From Burkholderiaceae bacterium (GTDB lineage Bacteria; Pseudomonadota; Gammaproteobacteria; Burkholderiales; Burkholderiaceae_C): 7,301 bases of DNA. Positions 6,496-7,301 of this stretch are shown piece after piece. Location: NCBI GenBank assembly GCA_017853735.1, contig JAFMJA010000138.1:1-7301 (forward strand), in the 5' to 3' direction. The translations under genes and the position numbers were made by a program. The notes under the pieces are model-generated. The model saw nothing but the letters and a program-made list of their open reading frames with translations, did no database searches and was not told where the DNA came from. Within the stretch, counting starts at the first letter, position 1; each line of letters begins with the position of its first letter.

Positions 6496-7301
6496 GTTTC
6501 GTCACTCTCATGGTCGGCCGGCAACAACGATTGCGCCTGGGGTTCCGGCAGGGCTTCGACCTGGCGCAGGGCACGATCCATGGCCCGGCTGCGCACCTCG
6601 GCGCTACTCAAGGTCTTGAGTACCGTCTCGGTCTGGTTGCGAACCTTGGCCAGTACATCACCAAACCTTCCGAATTCTGTTTTGACCGCTCCAAGCACCT
6701 GCCACACCTCGCTGGATCGCTTCTCCAGGGCCAGGGTGCGAAAGCCCATCTGCAGCGAACTGAGCATGGCCAGCAGGGTGGTGGGGCCTGCCAGGGTAAT
6801 GCGATGTTCGCGTTGCAAGGACTCCATCAGCCCGGGACGTCGCAATACTTCAGCGTACAGGCCCTCGGTTGGCAGAAACAGGATGGCAAAGTCGGTGGTA
6901 TGCGGAGGTTCCACATATTTTTCATTGATCGACTTGGCTTCCTGTCGAATACGCAGTTCCAGCGCCTTGGCAGCCGCTTCAGCGGCAGAGGCATCGGCGC
7001 GCTGCTGCGCATCGAGCAGGCGTTCATAGTCTTCGTTGGGAAACTTGGCGTCGATTGGCAACCATAGGCTGGTATCACGATCGCCATGACCCGGTAGCTT
7101 GATCGCAAAGTCCACCAGATGATTGCTGCCAGGACGGGTGGCAAGCTGTGCCGCGTACTGATCGGGCACGAAAACTTGCTCCAAAAGTGCGGCCAGCTGG
7201 GCCTCTCCGAACATGCCCCGTGTCTTGACATTGGTGAGCAGGTGCTTGAGATCACCCACTCCAGCGGCCAGGGTCTGCATCTCGCCCAGGCCCTTGTGGA
7301 C
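6492..7301 (-). CDS. rmuC: RmuC family DNA recombination protein, N-terminus beyond the window
   Basis: RmuC limits inversions and rearrangements at short inverted repeats in E. coli and is predicted to carry a PD-(D/E)XK nuclease-like core. Only the C-terminal 269 residues are visible; the frame is open through the window edge at 7301, and the family is usually 400-500 residues with an N-terminal membrane anchor and coiled coil, so the 5' part is missing because of the window, not a truncation. Visible motifs, numbered from the first visible residue: GLGEMQTLAAGVGDLK (4-19), VKTRGMFGEAQLAALLEQ (25-42, Glu33), LVDFAI (62-67, Asp64), LPIDAKFPNEDYERLL (81-96; Asp84 and Lys86 fit the D-x-K core), ILFLPTEGLYAEVLRRPGL and ITLAGPTTLLAMLSSLQMGF. 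An internal ATG at 7280 lies inside the conserved domain and is not the start. The stop overlaps the transporter start by four bases. Confidence 0.96.
   Translation of the reverse strand, partial: VHKGLGEMQTLAAGVGDLKHLLTNVKTRGMFGEAQLAALLEQVFVPDQYAAQLATRPGSNHLVDFAIKLPGHGDRDTSLWLPIDAKFPNEDYERLLDAQQRADASAAEAAAKALELRIRQEAKSINEKYVEPPHTTDFAILFLPTEGLYAEVLRRPGLMESLQREHRITLAGPTTLLAMLSSLQMGFRTLALEKRSSEVWQVLGAVKTEFGRFGDVLAKVRNQTETVLKTLSSAEVRSRAMDRALRQVEALPEPQAQSLLPADHESDET

Noticed and set aside
6358..7067. Two long plus-strand frames (223 and 205 codons) opposite rmuC
   Set aside because: Both overlap each other and the conserved RmuC domain in antisense, and neither has a recognisable motif.
1..7301. 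CRISPR array, transposase, insertion sequence, tRNA, phage or defence genes
   Set aside because: No spaced direct repeats, terminal inverted repeats, transposase or integrase motifs, or tRNA-like cloverleaf were seen; the window is almost fully occupied by metabolic and housekeeping genes.

Overview
The window looks like an ordinary chromosomal segment of a betaproteobacterium, probably Burkholderiales and possibly a Comamonadaceae relative. This inference rests on the EarP / Arg-type EF-P pair, the moderately high GC content, and the overall protein style; no rRNA or other phylogenetic marker is present. There are seven genes, densely packed, and no sign of mobile elements, CRISPR arrays, tRNAs or rRNAs.

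Left part (about 57-1845, + strand): earP, the EF-P arginine rhamnosyltransferase, is followed after a 133-base leader by efp, elongation factor P. The EF-P has arginine at position 32, the residue EarP modifies, so enzyme and substrate are encoded side by side. A strong intrinsic terminator closes efp.

Middle part (1912-5272, + strand): three genes overlap stop-to-start. They encode (1) a long thymidine-phosphorylase-family protein whose motifs look like the archaeal AMP/NMP phosphorylase type, (2) a divergent, archaeal-like PRPP synthetase homologue with the catalytic motifs kept, and (3) a LOG-family (TIGR00730-like) Rossmann protein with the nucleoside-monophosphate phosphoribohydrolase signature. 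By family knowledge all three handle ribose-5-phosphate, PRPP or NMPs. The AMP released by a PRPP synthetase would be a possible substrate for both neighbours, and the LOG product ribose 5-phosphate is the PRPP synthetase substrate. This putative NMP-ribose recycling module is the most interesting part of the window; its function is inferred, not shown.

Right part (7301-5284, - strand): the 3' part of rmuC, which runs off the window edge, overlaps by four bases (TTGA) a major-facilitator-superfamily transporter gene that apparently starts with TTG. The transporter converges on the LOG gene with only 11 bases between the stop codons, and a candidate terminator hairpin for the leftward transcript sits across that junction.
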